Source: Alphaproteobacteria bacterium
GTDB lineage: Bacteria; Pseudomonadota; Alphaproteobacteria; Micavibrionales; Micavibrionaceae
Assembly (NCBI GenBank): GCA_021775915.1
Contig: JAJFGW010000035.1
Coordinates: forward strand, 17,911 to 81,910
Reading direction: 5' to 3'
Length of the DNA: 64,000 bases
Shown: one piece after another, positions 20,447 to 31,609 of the stretch
How positions within the stretch are numbered: the first letter of the stretch is position 1
How the letters are laid out: each line of letters opens with the position of its first letter
Notes under the pieces: generated by a model
The model's input: only the letters and a program-made list of their open reading frames with translations
Told to the model about the DNA's origin: nothing
The model's database searches: none
Translations under genes and position numbers: made by a program

Positions 20447-21451
20447 ATGAAATTCCTCGATCAGGCAAAAATATATCTTAAAAGCGGTGATGGCGGCCCC
20501 GGCTGCGTTAGTTTTCGGCGTGAAAAATCCATTGAGTTTGGTGGCCCGAACGGTGGCAATGGTGGCAGAGGCGGCGACGTTATATTCATAGCGGTCGAGG
20601 CGCTAAACACCCTTATTGATTTCCGTTACCAGCAACATTTCAAAGCCCAAAGTGGTACGCACGGCATGGGCAAAGATAGAAGCGGCCCCGGCGGCGATGA
20701 TTGCATTATAAAGGTTCCTACCGGCACAGAGATTATTGATGAAGACAAGAAAACGGTGCTCGCCGACCTGACCTCAGAAGGCCAGAAACTAGTTTTTCTA
20801 AAAGGCGGCGACGGTGGTTTTGGTAACGCTCATTACAAAAGCTCAACCAATCAGGCACCGCGTAAGTGCACCCCCGGCTGGCCCGGTGAAGAACGCGCTG
20901 TCTGGTTGCGTTTGAAACTTATCGCCGATGCCGGACTTATCGGGTTGCCTAATGCCGGTAAATCGACCTTTATTTCCGCTGTATCGCGCGCAAAACCTAA
21001 AATTGCCGATTACCCCTTCACCACCCTGCACCCTAATTTGGGCATCGTTAAGATTGGTGATTATGATTTCGTTATGGCCGACATTCCCGGTCTAATTGCC
21101 GGAGCGCATCAAGGCAAAGGACTTGGTGACCGCTTTCTCGGCCATGTTGAGCGCACTTCTGTCCTGCTCCACATCATAGACATCACTCAGGATGACCCTG
21201 CCGAAGCCTATAAAACTATCCGCAAGGAACTGGAAGAATACGGCCACGGCCTCGCTAACAAGCCGGAGATCATCGCCCTGAACAAATGCGATGCGCTGGG
21301 CGCTGAGCTAGCCGAAGACCAAGCCCAAACCCTGCAAAAAGCCATTGGCAAAGAAGTCATTCAAATATCAGCCGTTTCGGGCGAAGGCACTGAAACAGCG
21401 CTATACGCCATGGCTGAAGCTATTAAAACGGCCAAAAGCGGTATTTCTTGA
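20447..21451 (+). CDS. obgE: GTPase ObgE/CgtA
   Basis: [13 protein letters not shown] Obg fold, [10 protein letters not shown]1 motif, [16 protein letters not shown]. Confidence 0.97.
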   Translation: MKFLDQAKIYLKSGDGGPGCVSFRREKSIEFGGPNGGNGGRGGDVIFIAVEALNTLIDFRYQQHFKAQSGTHGMGKDRSGPGGDDCIIKVPTGTEIIDEDKKTVLADLTSEGQKLVFLKGGDGGFGNAHYKSSTNQAPRKCTPGWPGEERAVWLRLKLIADAGLIGLPNAGKSTFISAVSRAKPKIADYPFTTLHPNLGIVKIGDYDFVMADIPGLIAGAHQGKGLGDRFLGHVERTSVLLHIIDITQDDPAEAYKTIRKELEEYGHGLANKPEIIALNKCDALGAELAEDQAQTLQKAIGKEVIQISAVSGEGTETALYAMAEAIKTAKSGIS

Positions 21452-21517
21452 CATATAATTAGTTCCTGTCTAACGTACCCAAAGTTCACATAAAATAAAA
21501 TAAACAGGGTTATTAAA

Positions 21518-23011
21518 ATGAAAAAGATTTCCTTCAATTTCAGCAATACAGATACAAAATCTGATGTGCTTGTTTTACCGGTATCAGATAAAGGCAAGCT
21601 GCTTTTCGATGCTGAGCAAAGCTTAACCGACATGGCGCGGCACAACATTGGTTGCGACAGTAAATTTAAAGGCAAAAACGGCCAGACCTTAAGTTTCGCC
21701 GCCCCGGCAGACAGCGGTTACAAAAAAATAGTACTGCTCGGGCTAGGTAAAAAAAATCCGGATCAAGCGGCATTTAAAAAAGCCGGACGACCTTTGTTTA
21801 ATGCCTTGAAAGCCACCGGGTACAAAAGCGCAAATATTGTTGTTGAGCGCGGACAATATGCCGCTGTTTTGGCAGATGCCGTTAATGCCGCCAGCTACAA
21901 GTTTGACAAATACATCACTGATGAGCGTACAAAAGAAACAACGCCAGAGAAGCTTAGTTTTGTTACCGAAGGTGTAAAAGAGGCAAAAGCTACTTTTTCA
22001 AAACTCAACGGAGTCACGCAAGGCGAATTTCTGGCGGCTGATATGGGTAACGAACCCGGCAGTGTCATTTTCCCGGAAAGCGCAGCAGAGCTGATTAAAA
22101 AAGAACTTGGCTCCCTGCCCGGCGTTAAAATTCATGTTATTGATGCCGAAGAAATGAAGGAAGAAAGAATGAATGCCGCTCTGGCTGTTGGTCAGGGAAG
22201 TGTTAACCCGCCCTGCATGGTTGTCATTGAATATGACGGCACGGACGGCAAAACCAAAGACTGGCCACTGGCCTTTGTTGGCAAAGGCGTAACATTTGAT
22301 AGTGGCGGTATTTCTCTCAAACCAGGCGCCGGTATGGAAGAAATGAAAATGGATATGGGCGGCGCGGCTGCTGTCGTTGGTGCTATGCGCGCGCTTGCCG
22401 GACGCAAAGCCAAAACCAAAGTCGTCGCCATTGTTGGTTTTGCCGAAAACATGCCGGACGGTAAAGCGTACCGCCCCGGTGACATCATCGAAACCCGTTC
22501 CGGTAAAACGGTGAATGTAGGCAACACTGACGCAGAAGGCAGGTTGGTTCTGTGCGATGCGCTTGATTACATGCAGGACATATATAAGCCGGGAACTATG
22601 CTGGATTTAGCGACATTAACCGGCGCAGTTCTTGTTAGCCTTTCACACACATTTTCAGGCGTCTTTACCCCAAATAATCAACTTTGGAAAAAGCTGGATA
22701 AATCCGGTCAAAAAAGCGGACAACCCGGCTGGCGCTTACCGTTGCACGCTGACTTTGCCAAAGCTGTTAAAGGTAAAATTTCTGACCTTGAAAATGCCGC
22801 GAGAATGGCAGGCTCCAGCACTGCAGCAGAATTTCTGAAGGCTTTCGTAAAAGCATCAACAAAATGGGCGCATCTGGATATTGCCGGCACTTTTATTCCT
22901 GCTGATGGCATAGCAAAAGGCCACGGCGTACGCTGGCTTGACCGCTTTGTAGCAGATAATTTTGAGAGCAAAGCTCCTGCACCCAAGGCAACGCTCAAAC
23001 CCACAATGTAG
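21518..23011 (+). CDS. pepA: Leucyl aminopeptidase (M17)
   Basis: VGKGVTFDSGGISLKPGAGMEEMKMDMGGAA, NTDAEGRLVL. Confidence 0.96.
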   Translation: MKKISFNFSNTDTKSDVLVLPVSDKGKLLFDAEQSLTDMARHNIGCDSKFKGKNGQTLSFAAPADSGYKKIVLLGLGKKNPDQAAFKKAGRPLFNALKATGYKSANIVVERGQYAAVLADAVNAASYKFDKYITDERTKETTPEKLSFVTEGVKEAKATFSKLNGVTQGEFLAADMGNEPGSVIFPESAAELIKKELGSLPGVKIHVIDAEEMKEERMNAALAVGQGSVNPPCMVVIEYDGTDGKTKDWPLAFVGKGVTFDSGGISLKPGAGMEEMKMDMGGAAAVVGAMRALAGRKAKTKVVAIVGFAENMPDGKAYRPGDIIETRSGKTVNVGNTDAEGRLVLCDALDYMQDIYKPGTMLDLATLTGAVLVSLSHTFSGVFTPNNQLWKKLDKSGQKSGQPGWRLPLHADFAKAVKGKISDLENAARMAGSSTAAEFLKAFVKASTKWAHLDIAGTFIPADGIAKGHGVRWLDRFVADNFESKAPAPKATLKPTM

Positions 23012-23037
23012 ACAAAAGGCATGTTTTTATATATCTT

Positions 23038-23505
23038 TTGATTATGGAAGAAAATAAAAAGCCAAAAAATGGATTTCTGGGCAAGGTTTTTGCCTCTGTC
23101 GCTAACCGTGTAAGGCATATCAAAGATGAACTTACCGAAGAGGTCAATGAGCTCCGCGAAGATGGCGCGGACTTCCTCGATAAACACGGCAAAGGCCGCA
23201 TAAAAGTTGGTGCGGCCTCGGCATTTAAAGTCAGCATTGTTAAAATATGGGTTAGTGCCGCTGCCCGGTCCGCCGCAGCCAAAGCCGGAACAGCAGCCGG
23301 AACAGCCCTAAAAGTAGGCGCAGCCACAGCTCCGCTTGCCAAGTTTACAATTCCGATAGCCTTTGTCGGCGGCTTTCTTTTCGGTCCCGCCGTTTCCAAA
23401 AAACTGGCGGGCTGGCTGCGTATCAACAAAGCCAACGACAATGAAAAACCGGAAGAACCAAAGGCAATCGACAAGCCCAATGACCAGCCAAAATTGAATC
23501 CCTAG
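23038..23505 (+). CDS. Hypothetical protein, Ala/Gly-rich putative membrane segment
   Basis: Long ORF in otherwise uncovered strand; hydrophobic central segment. Confidence 0.6.
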   Translation: MIMEENKKPKNGFLGKVFASVANRVRHIKDELTEEVNELREDGADFLDKHGKGRIKVGAASAFKVSIVKIWVSAAARSAAAKAGTAAGTALKVGAATAPLAKFTIPIAFVGGFLFGPAVSKKLAGWLRINKANDNEKPEEPKAIDKPNDQPKLNP

Positions 23506-24068
23506 GGCTGAATCCCTTTATTCCTAAACTTCGCCCAGCTTTCTCTGGTGACCTCCCATTTCTCCACTTCGTTCTCACCGCTGCGATGCTCCAAAGTGCC
23601 GTCGCCTATAAAGCGCGCACCTGTCTTTTCTTTAACCCGGCGAGAACGTGCGTTTGTTTTCGCGTTCACAACAATCATGCTTTCAATGCCGAGCTTGAAA
23701 AAGAGAAAATCCTGTACGCCTGTAATAGCTTCACTCATATAGCCATTACCCCAGAACTCTTCTGCAAGCCAAAAACCGCGATTTCCACCGCTTGCTTTTC
23801 CTTCGGTATATTCAACAAGCCCTACAATTTCATCCGGCTCTCCCTTAATCAGGACACCCCACGTATGGGCTTTCCCTGCCGCCATCTCGGGCAAAGAAAC
23901 ATCACGCAAGAAAGCTTCCGCGCCATCATCCGGATACGGCCACGGAACCACCATGGAAAGATGTTTTATAATATTCCAATTGTTAAAATGCTTTTGTATC
24001 GCCGGAGCATCATCTATGCTAACGGGACGCAAAGTGAGACGGTCTGTTTCAAGTGTTGGCGTTTTCAT
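23502..24068 (-). CDS. GNAT family N-acetyltransferase
   Basis: ETDRLTLRPVSIDDAPAIQKH, GFWLAEEFWGNGYMSEAI. Confidence 0.93.
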   Translation of the reverse strand: MKTPTLETDRLTLRPVSIDDAPAIQKHFNNWNIIKHLSMVVPWPYPDDGAEAFLRDVSLPEMAAGKAHTWGVLIKGEPDEIVGLVEYTEGKASGGNRGFWLAEEFWGNGYMSEAITGVQDFLFFKLGIESMIVVNAKTNARSRRVKEKTGARFIGDGTLEHRSGENEVEKWEVTRESWAKFRNKGIQP

Positions 24069-24084
24069 AAGGGGAGTTTACACC

Positions 24085-26655
24085 ATGCGCACAGATACAC
24101 CAAAAACGATTTACCTTAAAGACTACGAAAAGCCCGCTTATCAGGCACATCATGTTGATTTGACCTTCAAGATTTTTGAAGACCGAACAATCGTTCATGC
24201 CACAACGACATTTAAAAAGAACCATGACGGGGCTCTAGTTTTAAATGGTGAGCATCAGGTTTTGAAATCCGTATCCCTTGATGGCAAGCTGCTGGATGAT
24301 GGCAAGGATTATACTGTCGATGACAACTCCCTGACGATCCCTACCTCGGGCTCAGATGAATTTACACTCGATATTGAAACCGAGATTGACCCGGCTGCGA
24401 ACACGCGCCTTGAGGGACTGTATAAATCCGGCGGGAACTGGTGCACACAATGCGAAGCCGAGGGCTTTCGCTCCATTACTTATTATCAAGACCGCCCCGA
24501 TGTCATGGGCACATTCAAGGTACGGCTTGAGGCCGACAAAAAAACCTGCCCCGTGTTGCTGTCCAACGGCAACATGATTGAAGCAGGTGAACTGGATAAT
24601 AATCGCCACTTCACCGTCTGGCACGACCCCTTCCCCAAGCCCTGCTATCTCTTTGCGCTTGTCGCCGGTGATCTTGTGCATATCGAGGATACATTCACCA
24701 CCATGTCCGGACGCGAAGTCATCTTGCGCATTTTCGTCCGCGACGGTGATCAAGACCAGTGCTGGTACGCCATGGAATCCCTCAAACATTCGATGAAATG
24801 GGACGAGGATAAATATGGCCGCGAATATGATCTCGATCTGTTTAATATCGTTGCCGTCAGTGATTTCAATATGGGTGCGATGGAGAATAAATCGCTGAAT
24901 ATCTTTAATACTGCGCTTGTGCTGGCACACTCTGAAACAGCAACAGACGGCGACTTTGAGCGCGTCGAAGGCGTCATCGGCCATGAATATTTCCACAACT
25001 GGACGGGCAACCGTATTACCTGCCGCGACTGGTTCCAGCTTTCCCTGAAAGAAGGGCTAACCGTATTCCGGGACCAAGAGTTCAGCTCCGACATGAACTC
25101 CCGCGAAGTGCAGCGCATTAATGATGTCGCCCTGCTGCGCCGTGTACAATTTGCCGAAGATGATGGCCCTATGGCGCACCCGATCCGGCCTGACAACTAT
25201 ATCGAGATCAATAATTTTTACACTGTCACCGTCTATGAAAAAGGTGCGGAAGTGATCCGGATGCAGCATACCCTGCTCGGCCCTGAAACCTACCGCAAGG
25301 CGACCGACCTTTATTTTGAACGCCATGACGGGCAAGCCGTGACCTGCGAGGATTTTGTCCAGTGCATGAAAGACGGCTCCGGCAAAGATCTGGGACAGTT
25401 CTTCCTATGGTACACGCAAGCCGGAACACCGGAAATTAAAGCCACCGGCAGCTACGATGAAGCGGCGCGCACCTACACGCTGGATTTAACGCAGAATATG
25501 CCGAAACCAATGCATATTCCGGTAAAAGTCGGACTTGTCAGCTCCAATGGTGATGATATGGCCGAAGAACTCCTTGAGCTAAAAGAAGCAAACCAAAGCT
25601 TTACCTTCGAAAATATCCCGTCAAAACCTGTGCCTTCAATCCTGCGCGGGTTTTCTGCGCCGGTAAAACTAACCACAGACCTGACCGAAGACGATTTGCG
25701 CTTCCTGATGGTCAATGACAATGATGGCTTCAACCGCTGGGAAGCAGGACAAACCTACGCCCTGCGTATGATAAACGAGATGCTGGACAAGCAGGAACAA
25801 GGCCAGAACTATGAAATATGGCCTGAGTTTCTCGATAGTTACAGCGCCCTGCTCGATCAAGCTTTTGGTCCTGACACAGATAAAGCACTCCTGTCGCAGT
25901 CACTGTCTTTGCCAGGCATTCCCTTTATCGGGCAATTTAGGAAACATGTTGATCCGCGCGCGATCTATGAAGTCCGCGAAGCCATCCTCGCCGCCATACT
26001 TAAACGCGACCGGGAAAAGCTTACGAGCATCTACAAAGACAACCCCACCGATCTTGAGTTCAAAAGCGACTTCCCTGCCCGCGCGCAGCGCAGCCTGCAA
26101 AACACGATGTTGTACCTTCTTAAAAACCCGGCGCTTGCCAAGACCCAATATGACGGCGCCAACAACATGACTGACCATGTTGCCGCGCTGGTTACTCTAA
26201 CCGACACATCATCTGACGAACGCGAACAGGTTTTTGCCGATTTCTACGAGCGCTTTAAAGATTACCAGCTTGTCATTGATAAATGGTTTTCCCTGCAAGC
26301 CATGGCCGTGCGCCCTGATACTCTGCACGATGTTCGCAGACTTAAAGGCCATGAAGACTTCATCATGAAAAACCCAAACCGCGTGCGGTCACTTTACGGC
26401 GCTTTTGCTATGAGCAACCCGGTCTGCTTCCATGATGAAAGCGGTAGCGGTTATACATTCCTTACCGATGCGGTGATTGAGCTTAATGAGATCAATCCGC
26501 AAATTGCCGCGCGGCTGCTGACCCCCTTGCGGGAATGGAAGCGCTACACCCCGGACAGGCAGGAAAAGATGAAAACTGAGCTACAGCGCATTCTGGATTT
26601 AAAAGACCTGTCACCGAACGTCTTTGAAGTCGTAAGCAAAACACTGGAAAGCTAG
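24085..26655 (+). CDS. pepN: Aminopeptidase N (M1)
   Basis: GAMENKSLNIFN, VIGHEYFHNWTGNRITCRDWFQLSLKEGLTVFRDQEFSSD; start at MRTDTPKTIYLKDYEKP. Confidence 0.97.
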   Translation: MRTDTPKTIYLKDYEKPAYQAHHVDLTFKIFEDRTIVHATTTFKKNHDGALVLNGEHQVLKSVSLDGKLLDDGKDYTVDDNSLTIPTSGSDEFTLDIETEIDPAANTRLEGLYKSGGNWCTQCEAEGFRSITYYQDRPDVMGTFKVRLEADKKTCPVLLSNGNMIEAGELDNNRHFTVWHDPFPKPCYLFALVAGDLVHIEDTFTTMSGREVILRIFVRDGDQDQCWYAMESLKHSMKWDEDKYGREYDLDLFNIVAVSDFNMGAMENKSLNIFNTALVLAHSETATDGDFERVEGVIGHEYFHNWTGNRITCRDWFQLSLKEGLTVFRDQEFSSDMNSREVQRINDVALLRRVQFAEDDGPMAHPIRPDNYIEINNFYTVTVYEKGAEVIRMQHTLLGPETYRKATDLYFERHDGQAVTCEDFVQCMKDGSGKDLGQFFLWYTQAGTPEIKATGSYDEAARTYTLDLTQNMPKPMHIPVKVGLVSSNGDDMAEELLELKEANQSFTFENIPSKPVPSILRGFSAPVKLTTDLTEDDLRFLMVNDNDGFNRWEAGQTYALRMINEMLDKQEQGQNYEIWPEFLDSYSALLDQAFGPDTDKALLSQSLSLPGIPFIGQFRKHVDPRAIYEVREAILAAILKRDREKLTSIYKDNPTDLEFKSDFPARAQRSLQNTMLYLLKNPALAKTQYDGANNMTDHVAALVTLTDTSSDEREQVFADFYERFKDYQLVIDKWFSLQAMAVRPDTLHDVRRLKGHEDFIMKNPNRVRSLYGAFAMSNPVCFHDESGSGYTFLTDAVIELNEINPQIAARLLTPLREWKRYTPDRQEKMKTELQRILDLKDLSPNVFEVVSKTLES

Positions 26656-26658
26656 CCT

Positions 26659-27264
26659 ATGATGATTACGGCTTCCTGCGAACAGGGAACAACGGAATGG
26701 CAACAGGCGCGGTGCGGCGTTGTTACGGCCTCTAATTTCAAACTTGTCCTGACCAAAGGAAAAGGTAAAACCCGCAAAGCCTATATGATGCGACTCATCG
26801 AGGAAAAAAGGACAGGTCGCCCGACAGAAAGCTACTGGAGCGATGCCATGAAACGTGGAACAGATCTGGAACCCCGCGCCCGCAAGGCTTATGAGACAAC
26901 CACAGGCAACGGTGTCAAAGAAGTCGGTATTAACTTTCTTGATGAAAGACGCCGGGTTGGCGCTTCACCGGACGGACTGATCGACCACGATGGCGGGCTG
27001 GAAATCAAATGCCCGCTCGTGAGCACCCACACCAAATATCTACAAAGCGGCCGCATCCCTGCGCAATATGTGCCGCAGGTGCAGGGCAATTTATGGGTTA
27101 GTGGCCGGGAATGGTGGGATTTTGCAAGCTTTGCCCCGGAAATGCCACCCGAAGAACAAATTGTGATCTACCGCGCCTACCGGGATGAAGACTACATCTC
27201 CCGGCTTAAATCCGAAGTTGAACAGTTTGTCGAAGAGCTGGATCAAATTATCGGTGCAATTTAA
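26659..27264 (+). CDS. YqaJ-like viral recombinase/exonuclease domain protein
   Basis: TEWQQARCGVVTASNF, GASPDGLIDHDGGLEIKCPL, QVQGNLWVSGREWWDF (lambda-exo-like PD-(D/E)XK core). Confidence 0.88.
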   Translation: MMITASCEQGTTEWQQARCGVVTASNFKLVLTKGKGKTRKAYMMRLIEEKRTGRPTESYWSDAMKRGTDLEPRARKAYETTTGNGVKEVGINFLDERRRVGASPDGLIDHDGGLEIKCPLVSTHTKYLQSGRIPAQYVPQVQGNLWVSGREWWDFASFAPEMPPEEQIVIYRAYRDEDYISRLKSEVEQFVEELDQIIGAI

Positions 27265-27305
27265 AACGACAATCCTTTCCATTCTTTAACGACTCAGGCA
27301 GACTT

Positions 27306-27962
27306 GTGTATGTAATGTCTGGGAACACCGCACTAAAAATAAAAAAAGAGGCGCCAAGCCTTAAAATAGAAAAACAATATGACGGCGCCGTTTGCGGTGT
27401 TGATGAGGTTGGGCGTGGGCCTTTGGCCGGGCCGGTTTTGGCGTCTTGCGTTTATATCCCTAAAACTATGTATCGCCGCCGTTTCCTGCATGAAATCAAT
27501 GACAGTAAAAAACTTAACGTCAAAAAGCGCGAAGCCTTATTCTTACAAATCAGAAAGCATTGCAGCTTTGGCATTGGCATGGCCTCTCACGAAGAAGTGG
27601 ATACATTAAATATTCACCACGCAACATTACTCGCCATGCGCCGCGCGTATCTAAATTTACAGAATGATTTTGAGGTGCGTCCCGAAATGGCGCTCATAGA
27701 CGGAAAATTCACCCCAGACCTTTCATGCTCCTGCAAAGCCATCATAAAGGGCGACAGTATTTCAACCTCCATCGCCGCTGCGTCCATCATGGCTAAAGTC
27801 ACGCGCGACCGAATTATGGAGCGCCTGCATCAGGAACACCCCTATTATGGTTGGGATCATAACTCCGGCTACGGCACGCCGGAGCATTTGAACGGAATCA
27901 AGGCCCATGGCATCACGCCTTATCACCGCCAAAGCTTCGCGCCTGTAAAAAACGCGCTGTAA
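27306..27962 (+). CDS. rnhB: Ribonuclease HII
   Basis: CGVDEVGRGPLAGPVLASCVY, DSKKL, AAASIMAKVTRDR. Confidence 0.96.
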   Translation: MYVMSGNTALKIKKEAPSLKIEKQYDGAVCGVDEVGRGPLAGPVLASCVYIPKTMYRRRFLHEINDSKKLNVKKREALFLQIRKHCSFGIGMASHEEVDTLNIHHATLLAMRRAYLNLQNDFEVRPEMALIDGKFTPDLSCSCKAIIKGDSISTSIAAASIMAKVTRDRIMERLHQEHPYYGWDHNSGYGTPEHLNGIKAHGITPYHRQSFAPVKNAL

Positions 27963-27971
27963 AATCTTCGG

Positions 27972-28067
27972 ACTCAATATAGACTCCTTTCTTAAGACTC
28001 AAGCACAACATATTGACTCCACACAAAGAATCGCAATTTTTTTCTTGACCGCGAATCACCTTTGACT
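27972..28067 (+). promoter_or_regulatory. Cluster of seven GANTC (CcrM target) sites upstream of ccrM
   Basis: GANTC at 27972, 27983, 27997, 28016, 28027, 28052, 28063 (five GACTC, two GAATC). Confidence 0.85.
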
Positions 28068-28072
28068 CATGA

Positions 28073-29209
<1,137 letters not shown>

Positions 29210-29221
29210 GCTCAAAGCTTT

Positions 29222-29587
29222 ATGGAAGAAAACTACACAAAAATTATTGTTAAAAATCTCAGGATGGATATGTCCATTGGCGTCCATGACCATGAGAAAA
29301 CCAAAGAACAGCAGGTTATTGTCACTGTTGAGGTTAACGTTGAAAGAAACCCTGATTGGGAAGCAGACTCAATTGATAACGTTCTCAACTATGAATCTAT
29401 TGTTTCTGCGATCAAAGATATAGCAAAGCGCGGACACATTGAACTCATTGAGACTTTTGTAGAACATATCGCCGCTTCTTGCCTACAAGACCCCGCTATA
29501 AAAGACGCAAGAGTCCGCGTAGAAAAGCCCGATATATTTCCCTTCATGGATTCTATCGCTGTCGAGATATTCAGAAGCAAAGGTTAA
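29222..29587 (+). CDS. folB: Dihydroneopterin aldolase
   Basis: LRMDMSIGVHDHEK, NVLNYESIV, VEHIAASCL, VRVEKPDIFPFMDSIAVEI. Confidence 0.88.
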   Translation: MEENYTKIIVKNLRMDMSIGVHDHEKTKEQQVIVTVEVNVERNPDWEADSIDNVLNYESIVSAIKDIAKRGHIELIETFVEHIAASCLQDPAIKDARVRVEKPDIFPFMDSIAVEIFRSKG

Positions 29588-30474
29588 GGCGTTTCTCCTA
29601 CAACCTTGCCATCAGATTTTTTTCTCAGTCGGCGAAACCGCTTTTCCCTAAGGTCTTTATAATACAGGGGCTTGAGCTTTTTTTCATCCGCATAAACTTC
29701 ATACCCATCCAATCGGCCAAAAACCACGGCTCGCAACTCACCGCCACGAACGCGTAAAGTGTTTTTATATTGGGTTATACGCACCTTCAGCCTCAAAAAA
29801 GCCATGCGTTCATATTTACGCACCTGAAGTTTTAAAGGTAAATTATCGTAGGCTATTTTTGAATCTTCAAGAAAAAGATGCGCCAACTCCGGCTTCATTG
29901 GGACTTTTTCTACAACCAGAGGCCTGTTTAGAACGATAATCAAATTAGGCGGATACTCATAGATTTCGCCTTTTCTTCCACAGGTCTCCTTATAAGCCTC
30001 ATTATTCATTGCAAAGTCCAGACGTCGTAATCCGGCAATTCTACTATCTGAAGAAAGCTCAAACACTTCATTTTCAATGTCATAACGATCAAGGGAAATA
30101 GGAACAATCAACTCAAGCCTCGTGGGAAACTCGTTCATATTATTGAGAATATGTTCGCGCGTGGCTTTCCTAATTTTCTTCCACTCAAAATCATCATGAT
30201 AATTTTGGAGGTAAAGATTGCACTCATTGATCATAAGGTAAGAATCAAGCAAGTCGTCTTCCTCTATATCCAGCTTGCCTATAGCCCAATATAGTTTAGA
30301 CAGATTCTCTACATCAGGAGGGACATACTCATCCTCTATTCCTTTTATAATATTTTGAATAACGTGATGGTCCTGCTTAAGTAAAGCTTCATCATCGGCG
30401 GCATACACAGCAAAACCTGCAGTCAGCGCCGCAAACAGAAAAAGAGATATGTATAAAAAGTAACGAATATTCAT
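29584..30474 (-). CDS. Hypothetical exported protein
   Basis: 296-aa ORF with N-terminal signal peptide MNIRYFLYISLFLFAALTAGFAVYAADD. Confidence 0.65.
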   Translation of the reverse strand: MNIRYFLYISLFLFAALTAGFAVYAADDEALLKQDHHVIQNIIKGIEDEYVPPDVENLSKLYWAIGKLDIEEDDLLDSYLMINECNLYLQNYHDDFEWKKIRKATREHILNNMNEFPTRLELIVPISLDRYDIENEVFELSSDSRIAGLRRLDFAMNNEAYKETCGRKGEIYEYPPNLIIVLNRPLVVEKVPMKPELAHLFLEDSKIAYDNLPLKLQVRKYERMAFLRLKVRITQYKNTLRVRGGELRAVVFGRLDGYEVYADEKKLKPLYYKDLREKRFRRLRKKSDGKVVGETP

Positions 30475-30489
30475 ATAAGATGCCTAACC

Positions 30490-31569
30490 CTAAGTGTTAT
30501 TCTGAAGCATAAGTCTTACAAATTTTTTAAAAAGAGTGGGTAATCCCAGTTTTTCAAGTTCTTTTGTGTCAATCCATTGCCACTCCACACCACTAAACGA
30601 TTTTTTATCTTTTATATCAGCATGTTGCCCACTTAACTCTAAATCAAAATGCGTAAAACTATGATAAATCTTTAGAGCCTTATTTGCATTAAAGCCAGCT
30701 TTTGTAAAAACACCTTCATGTTTAAGGTCTTTTTTGTCCGCTTCCCATGTACTCGTCGGCAACCCCAACATACCTCCCAGCATACCACTTTCGGGCCTCC
30801 TCTCAAAAAGAACCTGCCCTTTTTCGTTTGAAACCCAATAAATATAGCCATACTTTTGCGGTTTATCCTTTTTGGCCCTTCTTTTTGGCAGCTCACTCTG
30901 AATATCCAGTTCGTAACCCTGACAGCCTTTCTTCAAAGGACATTGCCCGCACCCCGGTGATTTTGGCGTGCATATAGTTGCCCCCAAATCCATCATTCCC
31001 TGTGCAAAGTCACCGGGCCTGTCTATGCGCCCTTCTGACAGAGCCGCGGCGTAACGCCTTATAATAGGCTTGCTGTCCGGCAAAGGCTCTGTAATGGCAA
31101 AGTATCGGGATATGACCCGCTCTACATTACCATCCACAACAGTTGCAGGCTTATCAAAGGCAATCGACATTATCGCTGCGCTGGTATAATCACCTATGCC
31201 GGGCAGCTTTTTTAGCTCTACCTGCTCTGCCGGAAAACACCCCTTTAAATCCTGAGAGACAACTCCTGCGCATTTATACAAATTTCTGGCGCGGGCATAG
31301 TATCCAAGCCCGGCCCAGCTCTCCATAACATCGTTCTGATTAGCGGCAGCAAGCTCATGAATTGTCGGCCATTTTTCCACAAATTTCTGAAAATAGGGGA
31401 TAACTGCGGCAACAACGGTTTGCTGTAACATAATTTCAGAAAGCCACACATGGTAGGGATCGGGCGTAAGCCCCCTGCCCGCGCGCCACGGTAACGCACG
31501 CCGGTGGCCATCATACCACGACAACAAAGCCTGCCGAAAGCCATCGACATTAGCGGCAGAAATCTTCAT
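30490..31569 (-). CDS. mutY: A/G-specific adenine glycosylase
   Basis: LPWRAG, SEIMLQQTVVAAVIPYF, LPGIGDYTSAAIMSIAF, C-x6-C-x2-C-x5-C iron-sulfur motif. Confidence 0.96.
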   Translation of the reverse strand: MKISAANVDGFRQALLSWYDGHRRALPWRAGRGLTPDPYHVWLSEIMLQQTVVAAVIPYFQKFVEKWPTIHELAAANQNDVMESWAGLGYYARARNLYKCAGVVSQDLKGCFPAEQVELKKLPGIGDYTSAAIMSIAFDKPATVVDGNVERVISRYFAITEPLPDSKPIIRRYAAALSEGRIDRPGDFAQGMMDLGATICTPKSPGCGQCPLKKGCQGYELDIQSELPKRRAKKDKPQKYGYIYWVSNEKGQVLFERRPESGMLGGMLGLPTSTWEADKKDLKHEGVFTKAGFNANKALKIYHSFTHFDLELSGQHADIKDKKSFSGVEWQWIDTKELEKLGLPTLFKKFVRLMLQNNT

Positions 31570-31609
31570 AATGCCCTGCGATTTCTTTTTACATTGGGGT
31601 TTAGCTGTC

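Noticed and set aside
27991-28010. CtrA box (TTAA-N7-TTAA) in the ccrM upstream region
   Set aside because: Only a half-site (TTAA at about 27993) is present; no full motif with 7-bp spacing found by eye.
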